Made by a program: the position numbers and the translations under genes. Below, piece after piece: positions 9,398-17,369 of a stretch of DNA of 64,000 nucleotides. Origin of the DNA: Desulfovermiculus halophilus DSM 18834 (GTDB lineage: Bacteria > Desulfobacterota > Desulfovibrionia > Desulfovibrionales > Desulfothermaceae); assembly GCF_000620765.1 (NCBI RefSeq), contig NZ_JIAK01000009.1, forward strand, positions 62,001 to 126,000, given 5' to 3'. The first letter of the stretch is position 1. Each line of letters opens with the position of its first letter. Under the pieces are notes generated by a model. It made no database searches. It had not been told where the DNA came from and was given only the letters and a program-made list of their open reading frames with translations.

Positions 9398-9883
9398 CTA
9401 GTCCACCTGCATGCTGCGGCGCATGGTCACGCTGCCGGTCCGGGCGATTTCCTTGATCCCGAATCGGTGGAGCAATTGGATCAAGGCACTGATTTTTCCT
9501 CTGTCCCCCGTAGCTTCCAAGGTCAGCTCCGAGGGGCTGACATCCACAACCTTGCACCGAAAGATGTCCACAATCCGCAAGACTTCCGCCCTGTACTGCT
9601 CCATGGCATTGACCTTGAGCAAGACCATCTCCCGATCAACGCACTTGATCTCGTTCATGTCCACGACCTTGATCACCGAAATCAGCTTCCGAAGCTGCTT
9701 GATGATCTGCTCAATGATCTGCTCTTCGCCGTCGGTGACTATGGTCATCAAAGAGATGCCCTGCTCCAGGGTCGGAGCCACATTCAGGGACTCGATATTA
9801 AAACCGCGTCCACTGAACAACCCGGCCACCCTGGAAAGGACGCCGGGTTCATTCTCCACCAAAACCGAGAGGGTATGCCGCAT
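9398..9883 (-). CDS. ilvN: Acetolactate synthase small (regulatory) subunit
   Basis: A 161-residue regulatory partner of IlvB that carries the valine feedback site. The N-terminal ACT domain begins RHTLSVLVENEPGVLSRVAGLFSGRGFNIESL and is followed by a second ACT-like half typical of the long IlvH/IlvN form. The start ATG has GAGGAG just upstream. It lies 86 nt after ilvB and 47 nt before ilvC, giving the standard ilvBNC order. No leader peptide or attenuator was recognised upstream of ilvB, where the preceding gene overlaps. Confidence 0.96.
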   Translation of the reverse strand: MRHTLSVLVENEPGVLSRVAGLFSGRGFNIESLNVAPTLEQGISLMTIVTDGEEQIIEQIIKQLRKLISVIKVVDMNEIKCVDREMVLLKVNAMEQYRAEVLRIVDIFRCKVVDVSPSELTLEATGDRGKISALIQLLHRFGIKEIARTGSVTMRRSMQVD

Positions 9884-9969
9884 GCTTCACTCCTCGTCTT
9901 TGACCCCGTATATCAATCTCAGCCGGGTTCAACCCGGACCGCATCCATATGCTTGACGCGGACACTGCC

Positions 9970-11661
9970 TTAGACCAGAAGCATCTCGCTGAGCCCGGCA
10001 CCGGCCGGAACCATGGGGTAGACATTCTCTTCCTGTTCAACCACCACATCCACAATGGTCGTCTGCTTGGATTCCAGGGCCTGTCGCAGGACCTGGTCCA
10101 GATCCTCCATCCTTTCCACCCGGTAGCCTTCGGCGCCATAGGCCTGGGCCAGTCGAACGAAGTCCGGATTGTGGTGCATGCAGGTCGAGCAGTAGTTCCG
10201 GTCGTAGAAGAGCTCCTGCCATTGCCTGACCATACCCAAGTACCCGTTGTTTAAGATGATGATCTTCACCGGCAGACCGTAGCTGACTGCAGTGGCCAGC
10301 TCCTGGCTGTTCATCTGGATGGAGCCGTCCCCGGCTATATCCAGGACCAGCTTGTCGGGAAAGGCGATTTGGGCCCCTATGGCCGCAGGAAATCCGTACC
10401 CCATAGTCCCCAGACCGCCGGAAGAAATCCAGGTCCTTGGCTGATGGAAACGGTAGAATTGGGTTGCCCACATCTGGTTTTGGCCCACCTCAGTGGTGAC
10501 AATGGCCTCACCCTGGGTTATTTCGTACAGCTTCTGAACCACTGCCTGGGGCTTGATCCTGTCACCTCCCTCCGGGCAGCACAACGGCTGGGCCTGGTTC
10601 CAGGCCATGAGCTTTTCCCGCCAGGGCGCATACCGGGTGCTGAGATCCTCGCTTTCCAGGAGCTTTTCCACTTCAGTGCGCAGGGATTGCAGGGCCAGCC
10701 GGCAATCGGCCACAATGGGCACATCAACGGAAACATTCTTCCGAATGGACGTCGGATCGATGTCGATATGGACCAGCTTGGCCTCAGGGGCGAAGCTTTC
10801 CAGCTTTCCGGTCACCCGATCGTCGAAACGCACCCCGACTGAGATAAGCAGGTCACAGTTGTTGATGCCCATATTGGCCACATAGGTTCCGTGCATGCCC
10901 AGCATGCCCAGCCACAAGGGATCATTGCCCGGGAATCCTCCAAGGCCCATCATGGAGGTGGTCACCGGGATCTGCAGGGTCCTGGCCATCCAGGTCAGCT
11001 CCTCATGGGCATTGGATGCGATCACCCCTCCACCGGCAAATATCACCGGCCGTTTGGCCTTTTTGAGCAGCGAAGAGGCCTTGCGCACCTGCTTGAGATT
11101 GGGCTCATAGTGGGGGTTATAGCTGCGCATTGCGATCCGTTCCGGATACGAGAACTGACAGGCATCGGCCATCACATCCTTGGGCAGGTCCACGAGCACC
11201 GGCCCCGGGCGTCCGGAACGGGCGACATAAAATGCCTCCTTGATCGTCTTGGCCAAGTCTCTGACATCCTTGACCAGATAGTTGTGCTTGGTGCACGGCC
11301 GGGTTATGCCCACGATATCGACTTCCTGGAATGCGTCATTCCCAATCAGCTTGGTCGGGACCTGACCGGTGAAAACCACCAAGGGAACCGAGTCCAGATA
11401 GGCAGTGGCGATTCCGGTCACTGTATTGGTCGCCCCTGGTCCGGAGGTGACCAGGGCCACGCCTGTTCGTCCAGTGGCCCGGGCATACCCGTCCGCCGCA
11501 TGCACGGCTCCCTGCTCATGCCGGGTGAGAATGTGCCGCAGCGGATAGTTGGGGATCTGGTGGTAGATATCCAGGACAGCCCCACCGGGAAACCCGAATA
11601 TGGTATCCACCCCCTCTTTGATCATGGATTCGAGCAGGATCTGCGATCCTTTATGCTTCAT
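9970..11661 (-). CDS. ilvB: Acetolactate synthase large (catalytic) subunit
   Basis: A ThDP-, FAD- and Mg-dependent enzyme that condenses two pyruvates, or pyruvate with 2-oxobutyrate. It has 563 residues, normal for the biosynthetic enzyme. Visible motifs are the N-terminal [14 protein letters not shown] and [18 protein letters not shown] with its catalytic glutamate, VTSGPGATN, and the ThDP motif [15 protein letters not shown] followed by [16 protein letters not shown]. The ATG lies within the end of the preceding DUF465 gene (11-nt overlap), so translation is probably coupled. It is followed by ilvN and ilvC. Confidence 0.97.
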   Translation of the reverse strand: MKHKGSQILLESMIKEGVDTIFGFPGGAVLDIYHQIPNYPLRHILTRHEQGAVHAADGYARATGRTGVALVTSGPGATNTVTGIATAYLDSVPLVVFTGQVPTKLIGNDAFQEVDIVGITRPCTKHNYLVKDVRDLAKTIKEAFYVARSGRPGPVLVDLPKDVMADACQFSYPERIAMRSYNPHYEPNLKQVRKASSLLKKAKRPVIFAGGGVIASNAHEELTWMARTLQIPVTTSMMGLGGFPGNDPLWLGMLGMHGTYVANMGINNCDLLISVGVRFDDRVTGKLESFAPEAKLVHIDIDPTSIRKNVSVDVPIVADCRLALQSLRTEVEKLLESEDLSTRYAPWREKLMAWNQAQPLCCPEGGDRIKPQAVVQKLYEITQGEAIVTTEVGQNQMWATQFYRFHQPRTWISSGGLGTMGYGFPAAIGAQIAFPDKLVLDIAGDGSIQMNSQELATAVSYGLPVKIIILNNGYLGMVRQWQELFYDRNYCSTCMHHNPDFVRLAQAYGAEGYRVERMEDLDQVLRQALESKQTTIVDVVVEQEENVYPMVPAGAGLSEMLLV

Positions 11662-11899
11662 TCCCGGCCTCCTGCCTCCTGTATTTTTCCAGAATATGCT
11701 GTATCTTTGTTTTCCCCGCCAGCTTCATCTTCTTCAGCCGTTTCATCTCCGACTCTTCGCTTGCAGTCAGATAGGGCTTGTTCTCATAGGTATCCAACTG
11801 CTTTTCGTAATCCAGGTGCTCCTGCCACAAGCGGTTCAAGTCCTCGTCCATATCCCCATACTTGGCAATGAGCTCCAATTCATACTGCTCCATGTTCAA
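11651..11899 (-). CDS. DUF465 (YdcH-like) small coiled-coil protein
   Basis: An 82-residue, highly charged helical protein. The sequence shows the DUF465 pattern: [19 protein letters not shown], then a turn, then [21 protein letters not shown]. Its biochemical role is not established for the family. It overlaps the start of ilvB by 11 nt and sits 30 nt after the DUF167 gene, so it appears to be translated with the ilv genes. A plausible ribosome site (GGAGG) precedes the ATG. It could be an accessory or regulatory passenger of the operon; nothing in the sequence decides this. Confidence 0.82.
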   Translation of the reverse strand: MNMEQYELELIAKYGDMDEDLNRLWQEHLDYEKQLDTYENKPYLTASEESEMKRLKKMKLAGKTKIQHILEKYRRQEAGNEA

Positions 11900-11929
11900 C
11901 CTCCTTCACAAAACTGCACAAGGGTTTCC

Positions 11930-12241
11930 TTACTCCGGGTCCAAAACTGCCCGTATCCGCTGGGCATTTAGATAAGCATCCACCTGTATACTGATTATCT
12001 TCTTTCTGCTTCTCTGTCCACTTATGAGCTGGATCTGCCTGGGCTTCACCCCCAGGAGGCGGGCCAAAAAGGCCGCCAGCTCCTGGTTGGCTTTATTGTC
12101 CACCGGCGGGGCCTTCAGGCGGACCTTGAGACATCCCTGATAGAACCCGCCTAGCTCATTCTTCTTGGCCCCGGGCTGAACCCACAGCCTGACCAGGCAC
12201 CTGTCGGCCCGGCAGGAGATACACTCCTTTGCCTCTTCCAT
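11930..12241 (-). CDS. yggU: DUF167 (YggU) family protein
   Basis: A 103-residue protein starting at ATG 12241 (MEEAKEC); an upstream in-frame TTG at 12271 would add ten residues but lacks a ribosome site. The family core is clear: VRLWVQPGAKKNELGG, then LKVRLKAPPVDNKANQELAAFLA, then the basic stretch SGQRSRKKIISI. The fold is known from structures of homologues but the function is not. DUF167 and YggT genes are neighbours in many bacteria, as here, although a repeat element (R1) separates them in this genome. It has three extra cysteines near the N-terminus. Confidence 0.87.
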   Translation of the reverse strand: MEEAKECISCRADRCLVRLWVQPGAKKNELGGFYQGCLKVRLKAPPVDNKANQELAAFLARLLGVKPRQIQLISGQRSRKKIISIQVDAYLNAQRIRAVLDPE

Positions 12242-12340
12242 GTCCTTCTGCTCTTTGTGACAAGAGATCAATTTTCAGTCAATTCCATACCCTTACATCA
12301 ACTTGGATGCGGATCTGTCCAGCCGGTTCTTGGCTGTAGC

Positions 12341-12413
12341 CTGTGGATTTTTGGAGTTTGCCATCTCTTATGTATGCAATTCCACTTTCTGTGTCGAAGA
12401 GCCTGTCCAGCCC
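12341..12413 (-). repeat. R-family mosaic repeat, copy R1
   Basis: Read on the minus strand, the first 39 nt (GGCTCTTCGACACAGAAA... to AAGAG) match copies R2, R3 and R4. After AAGAG the 8-nt spacer is ATGGCAAA, the reverse complement of the R2-type spacer (with one substitution), and the rest (CTCCAAAAATCCACAGGCT) matches R5 instead. It occupies the gap between yggT and the DUF167 gene. It ends 3 nt before the yggT stop codon. Identity was judged by eye. Confidence 0.85.
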
Positions 12414-12415
12414 TG

Positions 12416-12715
12416 CTACATCCCTATGGCCAGCTGGTTTATGGACTGGACCAGAAAGATCTGGAGAAATTTGATCCCCAGAAGTACGATGATGGGCGAG
12501 AGGTCAAGTCCGCCTACAAAAGTGAACGGGACCCACCGCCGAACCATGGCAAACGCGGGCTCAGTCAGGGAACGGATTGTTCTCACGATAGGATTATACG
12601 GGTCTGGGTTCACCCAGGACAAAATGGCTGAGATAATGACCACCCAGAAGTAAAGGAAAAGGACTGTATCCAATACGTATGCTATTGCATGCAGTAAGTT
12701 GCCGAGTATCGACAT
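12416..12715 (-). CDS. yggT: YggT family integral membrane protein
   Basis: A 99-residue membrane protein with hydrophobic segments at about 8-30 and 72-93. The family motif ILSWVNPDPYNPIVRTIRSLTEP lies in between, followed by a PFTFVGGLDLSPIIVLL segment. YggT proteins are linked to osmotic stress and, as YlmG relatives, to division or envelope genes, but their mechanism is unknown. The ATG at 12715 has a strong GGAGGA ribosome site. It is 51 nt downstream of the HAD hydrolase gene on the same strand and upstream of the DUF167 gene. Confidence 0.92.
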   Translation of the reverse strand: MSILGNLLHAIAYVLDTVLFLYFWVVIISAILSWVNPDPYNPIVRTIRSLTEPAFAMVRRWVPFTFVGGLDLSPIIVLLGIKFLQIFLVQSINQLAIGM

Positions 12716-12766
12716 GCGTGTCCTCCAGGTATAAAGTTAAACAACTGCAGCTCGTTCCGCCCTTGT

Positions 12767-13429
12767 TCAGGATAAAAGGGCTTCCCGGCAATGAGGCTGG
12801 TCCTGGCAAAAGTTCTGATGCAGCCCCCAGTAGTCCGCGACATGGCGATCTGCTTCCAGGCCCGGGTTCCCATAGGCCCAGAACCTCACTCCAGCAGCCT
12901 CGGCCGTGTATTGATCCACTTGAGAATCGCCGATAAAGGCTACGTCCTGGGGGGACATCTCCCACGCCTGCAGGACCCAATAAACGCTCTCAGGATGCGG
13001 CTTGGGCCAGGTTACATCCGATGCGCTGATCACCGGATGAAAGAACTGGACCAATTCAAAGCGCTCCAGGATCAGGGGCAAGGTCGTGGTTCGGTTCGTA
13101 TTCACCGCGCACCGTATCCCCGCGGTCTGGAGCAGAGTGAGAAACTGGATCAGCCCCGGCTGGGGCCTTACCCAGTCCATGACTTCACGGTAGCTTATAT
13201 GTGCGGCTGCATCCATGGCTTCATGGAGCCGATCCCGGGGAACAATCCGGGCCAGGGATTCCTGAACCGTATGCATGTGAACATAGATCTCGTCCTCGGC
13301 ACTCATTCCCGGAAGCCCCATCTTTTCCAGGATCAGGGAGTAAAACCGGAGATTCGCTTCCCTGGAATCGATGAGCACTCCATCACAATCGAAAATAACT
13401 CCCCGCACCCAGCTGACATCCTGCCACAT
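12767..13429 (-). CDS. HAD-superfamily hydrolase (phosphoglycolate phosphatase-like)
   Basis: A 220-residue cytoplasmic phosphatase of HAD subfamily IA. Motif I is VIFDCDGVLIDS with the nucleophile aspartate and the acid/base aspartate two residues later. Motif II is in CAVNTNRTTTLP, motif III is the lysine in SDVTWPKPHPES, and motif IV is VAFIGDSQVDQ. The helical cap lies at about residues 25-95. The substrate cannot be read from the sequence; Gph-type phosphoglycolate phosphatase and other sugar-phosphate phosphatases are the candidates. It opens the minus-strand run leading into yggT and the ilv genes. Confidence 0.9.
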   Translation of the reverse strand: MWQDVSWVRGVIFDCDGVLIDSREANLRFYSLILEKMGLPGMSAEDEIYVHMHTVQESLARIVPRDRLHEAMDAAAHISYREVMDWVRPQPGLIQFLTLLQTAGIRCAVNTNRTTTLPLILERFELVQFFHPVISASDVTWPKPHPESVYWVLQAWEMSPQDVAFIGDSQVDQYTAEAAGVRFWAYGNPGLEADRHVADYWGLHQNFCQDQPHCREALLS

Positions 13430-13472
13430 ACGTTCTGCCTGATCTGTTTGCGGTGAGCGCAGTCCATGCGCC

Positions 13473-14288
13473 TCACCCGTGATTCTGCTCCAGACACACT
13501 ATCCGTATCTTCCGTTCCATCCACCAAAGGTCGTCCCCAGGCAGAGGATTATCCATCATCAGATTCCGGCCTGTGCTTACTCCTGTAGATATCCCGGCTT
13601 GTTCACCGACTTCCAGCCCAGGCCCCAATCCCTGCAGGCTGCCGGATCGGGCCGGCTCAAAGCTTACCCCCCAATCTTTCCAGCTCGAGACCATCTCGCC
13701 GTGATGCACGACCAAGACGTCTTCAGCTCCCAGAAACAGGAGAAACCAGGGCAAAAGCTTCGTCCAATGGACCAAGAAATCCCCATGACTGGTCCACAGT
13801 CCGCCGGCCCGGGCGCCAAAACCTTCCTCCACTCCCAGGGTCTGGTCCATCTTGTGCTGAAAGGAGGTAAATGCATCTTCCAGACTGCAAAGACCCAGGA
13901 CCTCTTCCTCTATTATCCAGGCCATGATCAGATTCATCTGCCCTTGCAGGCGCAACCTCTGCTCTTCCTCGCTGCGGTGGTCTTCCGGCTCCAGGTAGGT
14001 CTTGAAATCATCTCCCAGGGCCCGGGCCGTTCCCTGATAAAATGGAGTTTGGATGCCACCGGTGCTGATCGCGCTCAATTCCTTCAGATTCCGGAACTGA
14101 GCCGAAAACTCCCGCACCTTCCGGGCATATTGCACGCTTTCTTTCTCCGGCATAGGCAGTCCCTGGGGAGAAAAGACCGGATGCGCCGGCGCATCATTGG
14201 GCATGCCCGGAGACAGAAAGCTCACCCATTCAGGAGCTGTGGCCGGGGCCAAGGCAGGATGCATATACGGGAAATAGACGGCATGCAT
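13473..14288 (-). CDS. Conserved hypothetical protein, function unknown
   Basis: A 271-residue soluble protein if started at ATG 14288 (MHAVYFPYMHP). An in-frame TTG at 14366 would add 26 residues. No family was recognised. The sequence begins with aromatic and proline-rich segments (APEWVSFLSPGMP) and has a helical middle rich in charged residues with EDHRSEEEQ. Three neighbouring Trp/Leu-rich stretches follow: LIMAWIIEEEVLGL, HWTKLLPWFLLFLGAEDVLVVH and ERKIRIVCLEQN. There is no signal peptide. It lies 43 nt upstream of the HAD gene, so it may head that transcription unit. The codon pattern looks coding and there is no competing frame. Confidence 0.72.
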   Translation of the reverse strand: MHAVYFPYMHPALAPATAPEWVSFLSPGMPNDAPAHPVFSPQGLPMPEKESVQYARKVREFSAQFRNLKELSAISTGGIQTPFYQGTARALGDDFKTYLEPEDHRSEEEQRLRLQGQMNLIMAWIIEEEVLGLCSLEDAFTSFQHKMDQTLGVEEGFGARAGGLWTSHGDFLVHWTKLLPWFLLFLGAEDVLVVHHGEMVSSWKDWGVSFEPARSGSLQGLGPGLEVGEQAGISTGVSTGRNLMMDNPLPGDDLWWMERKIRIVCLEQNHG

Positions 14289-14661
14289 GGTGGACTCGGG
14301 CTGTCTTTTGTGTTTCTTGGATTCGGAAACCGGAATTGAACGGTTCGCAATCGTCACTATGGCCAATGTGCAGCAGTCCTGGGACCTGAGGATGAGATGT
14401 TCCCTGGCCTCAGGTACTCATAACAACTTGCATTTCAGCATGTTACATTGATATTCACTCACTCCATAGATCAGCACACCTCTTGGGCCAGCGGGAGGCG
14501 AAAACAGCTTTTATAAAAGGCCTTGTTTCATTTGGCAATCATTTCTTCTGCATCCGACCGGGCTGTTTTGCGGTTGCGAACACCGGCCAGAAAGCGTACA
14601 AAGGCTGCACAGAAGAGCAAAGAAATACGGAATTGGTCCACTGCCCACATGAGGAGGCTTT
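14289..14661. other. Intergenic region between divergent genes
   Basis: This 373-nt gap separates the divergent unknown gene and tatA. The only structure seen is an 8-bp inverted repeat, ACCTGAGG at 14384-14391 and CCTCAGGT at 14408-14415, with a 16-nt spacer, possibly an operator or hairpin. An AT-rich stretch at 14506-14530 (TTTTATAAAAGG) could contain a promoter for tatA, but no well-spaced -35 element was found. The tatA ribosome site, GAGGAGG, is at the right end. The leftmost 78 nt could be coding if the unknown gene uses the TTG at 14366. Confidence 0.4.
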
Positions 14662-14874
14662 ATGTTCGGAATCGGCATCCCGGAACTCATTATCATCCTG
14701 GCCATTGTCCTGGTCATCTTTGGTGCAAACAAGCTGCCGGAAATAGGGGCCGGCATGGGAAAGGCGATACGCAATTTCAAGAAGGCTTCGGACGAGCCGG
14801 ATGAAATCGACATCTCCTCGCCCCAATCCAAGTCCTCTTCCTCGAAGGAAGACAACACACACCATTCCTCCTGA
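14662..14874 (+). CDS. tatA: Sec-independent translocase protein TatA/TatE
   Basis: A 70-residue pore component of the twin-arginine translocase, which exports folded proteins such as periplasmic metalloenzymes. It shows the family plan: a short N-terminal transmembrane helix ([18 protein letters not shown], about residues 4-21), the hinge [22 protein letters not shown] forming the amphipathic helix, and an acidic, serine-rich disordered tail. A strong ribosome site precedes the ATG. tatB and tatC are not nearby, which is common for this gene in deltaproteobacterial genomes. TatE-type paralogues cannot be excluded. Confidence 0.95.
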   Translation: MFGIGIPELIIILAIVLVIFGANKLPEIGAGMGKAIRNFKKASDEPDEIDISSPQSKSSSSKEDNTHHSS

Positions 14875-14942
14875 TGCCAAAAGCCGTGTGGTCCACTGTG
14901 GTTCGTCCTGTCATCCCTGGGAGAGGAGGCTAAGGGCTCCAG

Positions 14943-15839
14943 TTACTCTTCTTTTTGCTCTTCTTCTCCATCTCCGGCTCTTTCCTCCCACTGCAGTCCA
15001 CGTACCCGGGTATAGGCATTGAGTCTGCTCCTGAGCCTGTCCTTCTCCGGAGTCAGTACGTCCCACCATCCCAATAACCCGCCGGATGCGATCTCGATTT
15101 GCACCAAGTCAGCCTGGGCTACAGCCTGATGCCAGTCGTGAAGCTGCCTGGAGCACCCTGAAACCGCGCTCACAGTGCTCAAGCCTTTGATCTGCACCTG
15201 AACCCGGTGCACAAAAGGCCGTATCCCTTCCGAGGATGAGAAATACTTGGACCACAGAGCCTGCCACAGCTCATCCAGGCTTTTCCGGCTTGCGGTCCAG
15301 GTGGAGGTCTGGGTTTCCAGGACCCCTCTGAACCGGTCGCCTCCGGACTGCACCTTCAGGACTGGATAGACCACACCCTGCTGAACACACCCTGAGAGAT
15401 CCTCCAATTGGGCTATGCGCCCCTGCCCTCTGCCGGACATCTCCAGTCGATAGCCCAGCCTCTTTTGTCCGGTGTAGTAGACCCCAAGATCCTTGAGCAG
15501 AGAGGCCAGGGCCTGGGTATTGATCTGAACCTGCCAGACCTGCTCCTGGTTTTGCTCGTCCGTCTGCCGGGAATAGCTCAAGACGTATTCCTCATGTCTG
15601 GAGCTGAGAAACCTGGCCAAACCACTCTTTCTGTCCGAACCAAGGCTGTACGGAAGAATCGTGTCCGCCTCGCGAAGAACCGCCTCGAGCATGGCCTGAC
15701 CCCGGGGCGACCCGGACTCCCCGGCCTTTACGCGCACGATCTGCTCCCCTGCACGAACCTCTCCCTGCGGGCCGATTCCCACAACCGCCGCCAAAAGCAG
15801 CATGCACATCCCATACCGTATCGGCGATCTACGAAACAT
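14943..15839 (-). CDS. Exported protein of unknown function
   Basis: The start is ATG 15839, with AAGGAAA 7 nt upstream; the frame is open further 5' but that part crosses the intergenic region. The 298-residue product begins with a signal peptide (MFRRSPIRYGMCMLLLAAVVGIG, cleavage probably after about residue 30). The mature part has an alanine/arginine helical block (RGQAMLEAVLREADTIL), then alternating strands. The arrangement loosely recalls DUF2066-type periplasmic proteins, but this is only a shape resemblance. The C-terminus is strongly acidic (GDGEEEQKEE). It probably acts in the periplasm or outer membrane. The 16384-17283 gene upstream on the same strand is also exported. Confidence 0.65.
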   Translation of the reverse strand: MFRRSPIRYGMCMLLLAAVVGIGPQGEVRAGEQIVRVKAGESGSPRGQAMLEAVLREADTILPYSLGSDRKSGLARFLSSRHEEYVLSYSRQTDEQNQEQVWQVQINTQALASLLKDLGVYYTGQKRLGYRLEMSGRGQGRIAQLEDLSGCVQQGVVYPVLKVQSGGDRFRGVLETQTSTWTASRKSLDELWQALWSKYFSSSEGIRPFVHRVQVQIKGLSTVSAVSGCSRQLHDWHQAVAQADLVQIEIASGGLLGWWDVLTPEKDRLRSRLNAYTRVRGLQWEERAGDGEEEQKEE

Positions 15840-16094
15840 TTCGATTTCCTTTATACCTCTACAGCGACATTTTCCTGAACTCACAATGTCCATGATCGAA
15901 GCCGGGGATTGGTCCGTGGCCTTTCGATGTAGGCCGGTAACGCTTCCTGGCGAAGTGGAGGATAAGCGGTCGGTCCTCACAAATTCAAGAGCCCCCAAAC
16001 AAGCAGTCAGCCGCGGTCATAATGCAGTGAGGGCCGAGCGCCCGGAGCGAGCCTTGGATGCGTCGGCCAAAATCGTGGCCACGGACCAAGCCCT

Positions 16095-16125
16095 GGCAAG
16101 GCCATATCAAAGTGTCGCTGTCGTA
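16095..16125 (+). repeat. 31-nt direct repeat, first copy
   Basis: The 31-nt sequence beginning GGCAAGGCCATATCAAAG and ending GCTGTCGTA is identical to 16281-16311. The two copies are 155 nt apart and flank the R2 element on both sides, as a target duplication or a composite repeat might. The sequences beyond the copies differ. Confidence 0.9.
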
Positions 16126-16180
16126 CTCCATCTTTTTGGTTTTCCCCCTTGCCCCAAACAATGTATGCCCGGGAAATACT

Positions 16181-16254
16181 GGCTCTTCGACACAGAAAAT
16201 GGAATTGCATACATAAGAGTTTGCCGTCTCTTCTGTGTGCCGTGAGCGGCAGGC
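16181..16254 (+). repeat. R-family mosaic repeat, copy R2 (reference copy)
   Basis: This 74-nt element starts GGCTCTTCGACACAGAAA and ends GTGAGCGGCAGGC. It contains ACACAGAA at element positions 10-17 and its inverted match TTCTGTGT at 51-58, plus an inner inverted pair AAGAG/CTCTT around the 8-nt spacer TTTGCCGT. R4 matches it at 69 of 74 positions and the first 55 nt match R3 at 52 positions, counted by eye. It lies between two direct repeats in a gene-free gap. Confidence 0.9.
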
Positions 16255-16280
16255 CCGCACATTTTCTTGTGCTACAGGCC

Positions 16281-16311
16281 GGCAAGGCCATATCAAAGTG
16301 TCGCTGTCGTA
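16281..16311 (+). repeat. 31-nt direct repeat, second copy
   Basis: Perfect second copy of the 31-nt repeat at 16095-16125, located 26 nt right of the R2 element. See that entry for the arrangement. Confidence 0.9.
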
Positions 16312-16383
16312 ATACGTGCAGCAGGCCAAAGCCCACGCCCTCTCTCCCTCTGGAGAGACTTGCCGTGCGTGCCCAGCACATCC

Positions 16384-17283
16384 TTATTGGCCTTCCAATG
16401 GATACTCGACAACTCGATCCCCATGCTCATCCTGCAAAACGACAATCACCTTTCCGTGCTGCAATATATCCGCGCTCCCGGTAACCCACAGGGGTTTGAC
16501 ATCCTCTGCCCGAAGATCGAAATCAGAAACCGTACCCCTGTGCACACCCTGAGCCCGAACCTGCAAAGGAGACTCACCGACTCTGGAGCTGGCCCGGGCT
16601 TGCTCCATGCTCGAACTGTAGCCCACCACTCCCTGTTCTATCCCCCTTTGCCTGGACATCATGGACGGTCCGAAAATCAGCCGTCCCTGCTGGTCATACA
16701 ACCGACAGATCAGGGCCGGTTTTGCGCCCAAGCCCCTGGCGTCGACAATCAGACCGCTGAACCCGGAATCTCCGGTCCTGGCTGTTGCGTTCCCCTGCAC
16801 AGAGAACATTTCCTTATCTTCATACCATGCCTGGGCCGGAATACACACCGACGCGCTTTCACCGGTCAATGAGAGCCTGGCCTCATATCCCGTTTTTCTG
16901 GGTTCTTGCGTATCCTCCAGGGCCTGCACAAATGCGGTGTGCACCAGCTCACGCAAGGCCTGAACCTTATCCGGATCGTCCCGGAGGACATCCTGCACCC
17001 TTCGGGCGCCGTCCACCCGAACCAGCTGCAGGCCCTTCCACAATCCGTTCTGGGCCCGGATCCTGGCCTGCCGGACCTCTGACCTGCCGGGCTGAGCACC
17101 TTCCTGCTTGCCTTCTCCCAGTCCGGACTCTGCGTATCCCCGGGCGGTAAGGACCTTGTTTTCCCAATCCATCCTGGCCGGCCCCAGGTCCTCGATCAAC
17201 ACTCCCCCGGCCTGGACCGGCCCCTGGGCTACGGTTAGAATCAAGCAAACCAGGGCGCACCAAATCCATATCCTTCTGCTCAT
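16384..17283 (-). CDS. Exported protein of unknown function (LPP20-like character)
   Basis: The 299-residue product starts at ATG 17283 with a GAGGAAG ribosome site. The N-terminus is a signal peptide (RIWIWCALVCLILTVAQG, cleavage near AQAGG or QAG around residue 25). The first mature third (RMDWENKVLTARGYAESGLG, then RSEVRQARIRAQNGLWKGLQLVRVDGARRV) has the Ala/Arg helix and strand pattern seen in LPP20- and FlgT-like envelope proteins. The second half (GDSGFSGLIVDARGLGAKPALICRLYD) is a repeated beta-type domain with PLWVTGSADILQHGKVIV near the end. Location is periplasm or outer membrane; function unknown. It lies 86 nt after miaA. Confidence 0.68.
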   Translation of the reverse strand: MSRRIWIWCALVCLILTVAQGPVQAGGVLIEDLGPARMDWENKVLTARGYAESGLGEGKQEGAQPGRSEVRQARIRAQNGLWKGLQLVRVDGARRVQDVLRDDPDKVQALRELVHTAFVQALEDTQEPRKTGYEARLSLTGESASVCIPAQAWYEDKEMFSVQGNATARTGDSGFSGLIVDARGLGAKPALICRLYDQQGRLIFGPSMMSRQRGIEQGVVGYSSSMEQARASSRVGESPLQVRAQGVHRGTVSDFDLRAEDVKPLWVTGSADILQHGKVIVVLQDEHGDRVVEYPLEGQ

Positions 17284-17369
17284 AATCTGTCTTCCTCATC
17301 TGCAACGCAAGGGCATACGTCCCTCGGGTCCTTGCTCCTTCCTACCGCAGCCCCAGAGCCGCAGGCCAC

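Larger units (their letters stand above)
15840..16383. other. Repeat-filled intergenic region
   Basis: These 544 nt between two exported-protein genes hold no convincing gene. They contain a 31-nt perfect direct repeat (16095-16125 and 16281-16311), the complete R2 mosaic element (16181-16254) between the two copies, and near the R2 right end the hairpin-like GCCGTGAGCGGC. Short open frames here, for example on the minus strand across 16007-16381, merely read through the repeats, giving the same peptide (RQRHFDMALP) twice, so they were not called as genes. Confidence 0.7.

Noticed and set aside
12303-12653. Plus-strand open frame over R1 and the yggT region
   Set aside because: It is antisense to yggT and its left part is the R1 repeat, which gives a similar short peptide near other R copies.
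16007-16381. Open frame on the minus strand in the 15840-16383 gap
   Set aside because: It reads through R2 and both 31-nt direct repeats and gives the same peptide twice; no start signal or homology was found.
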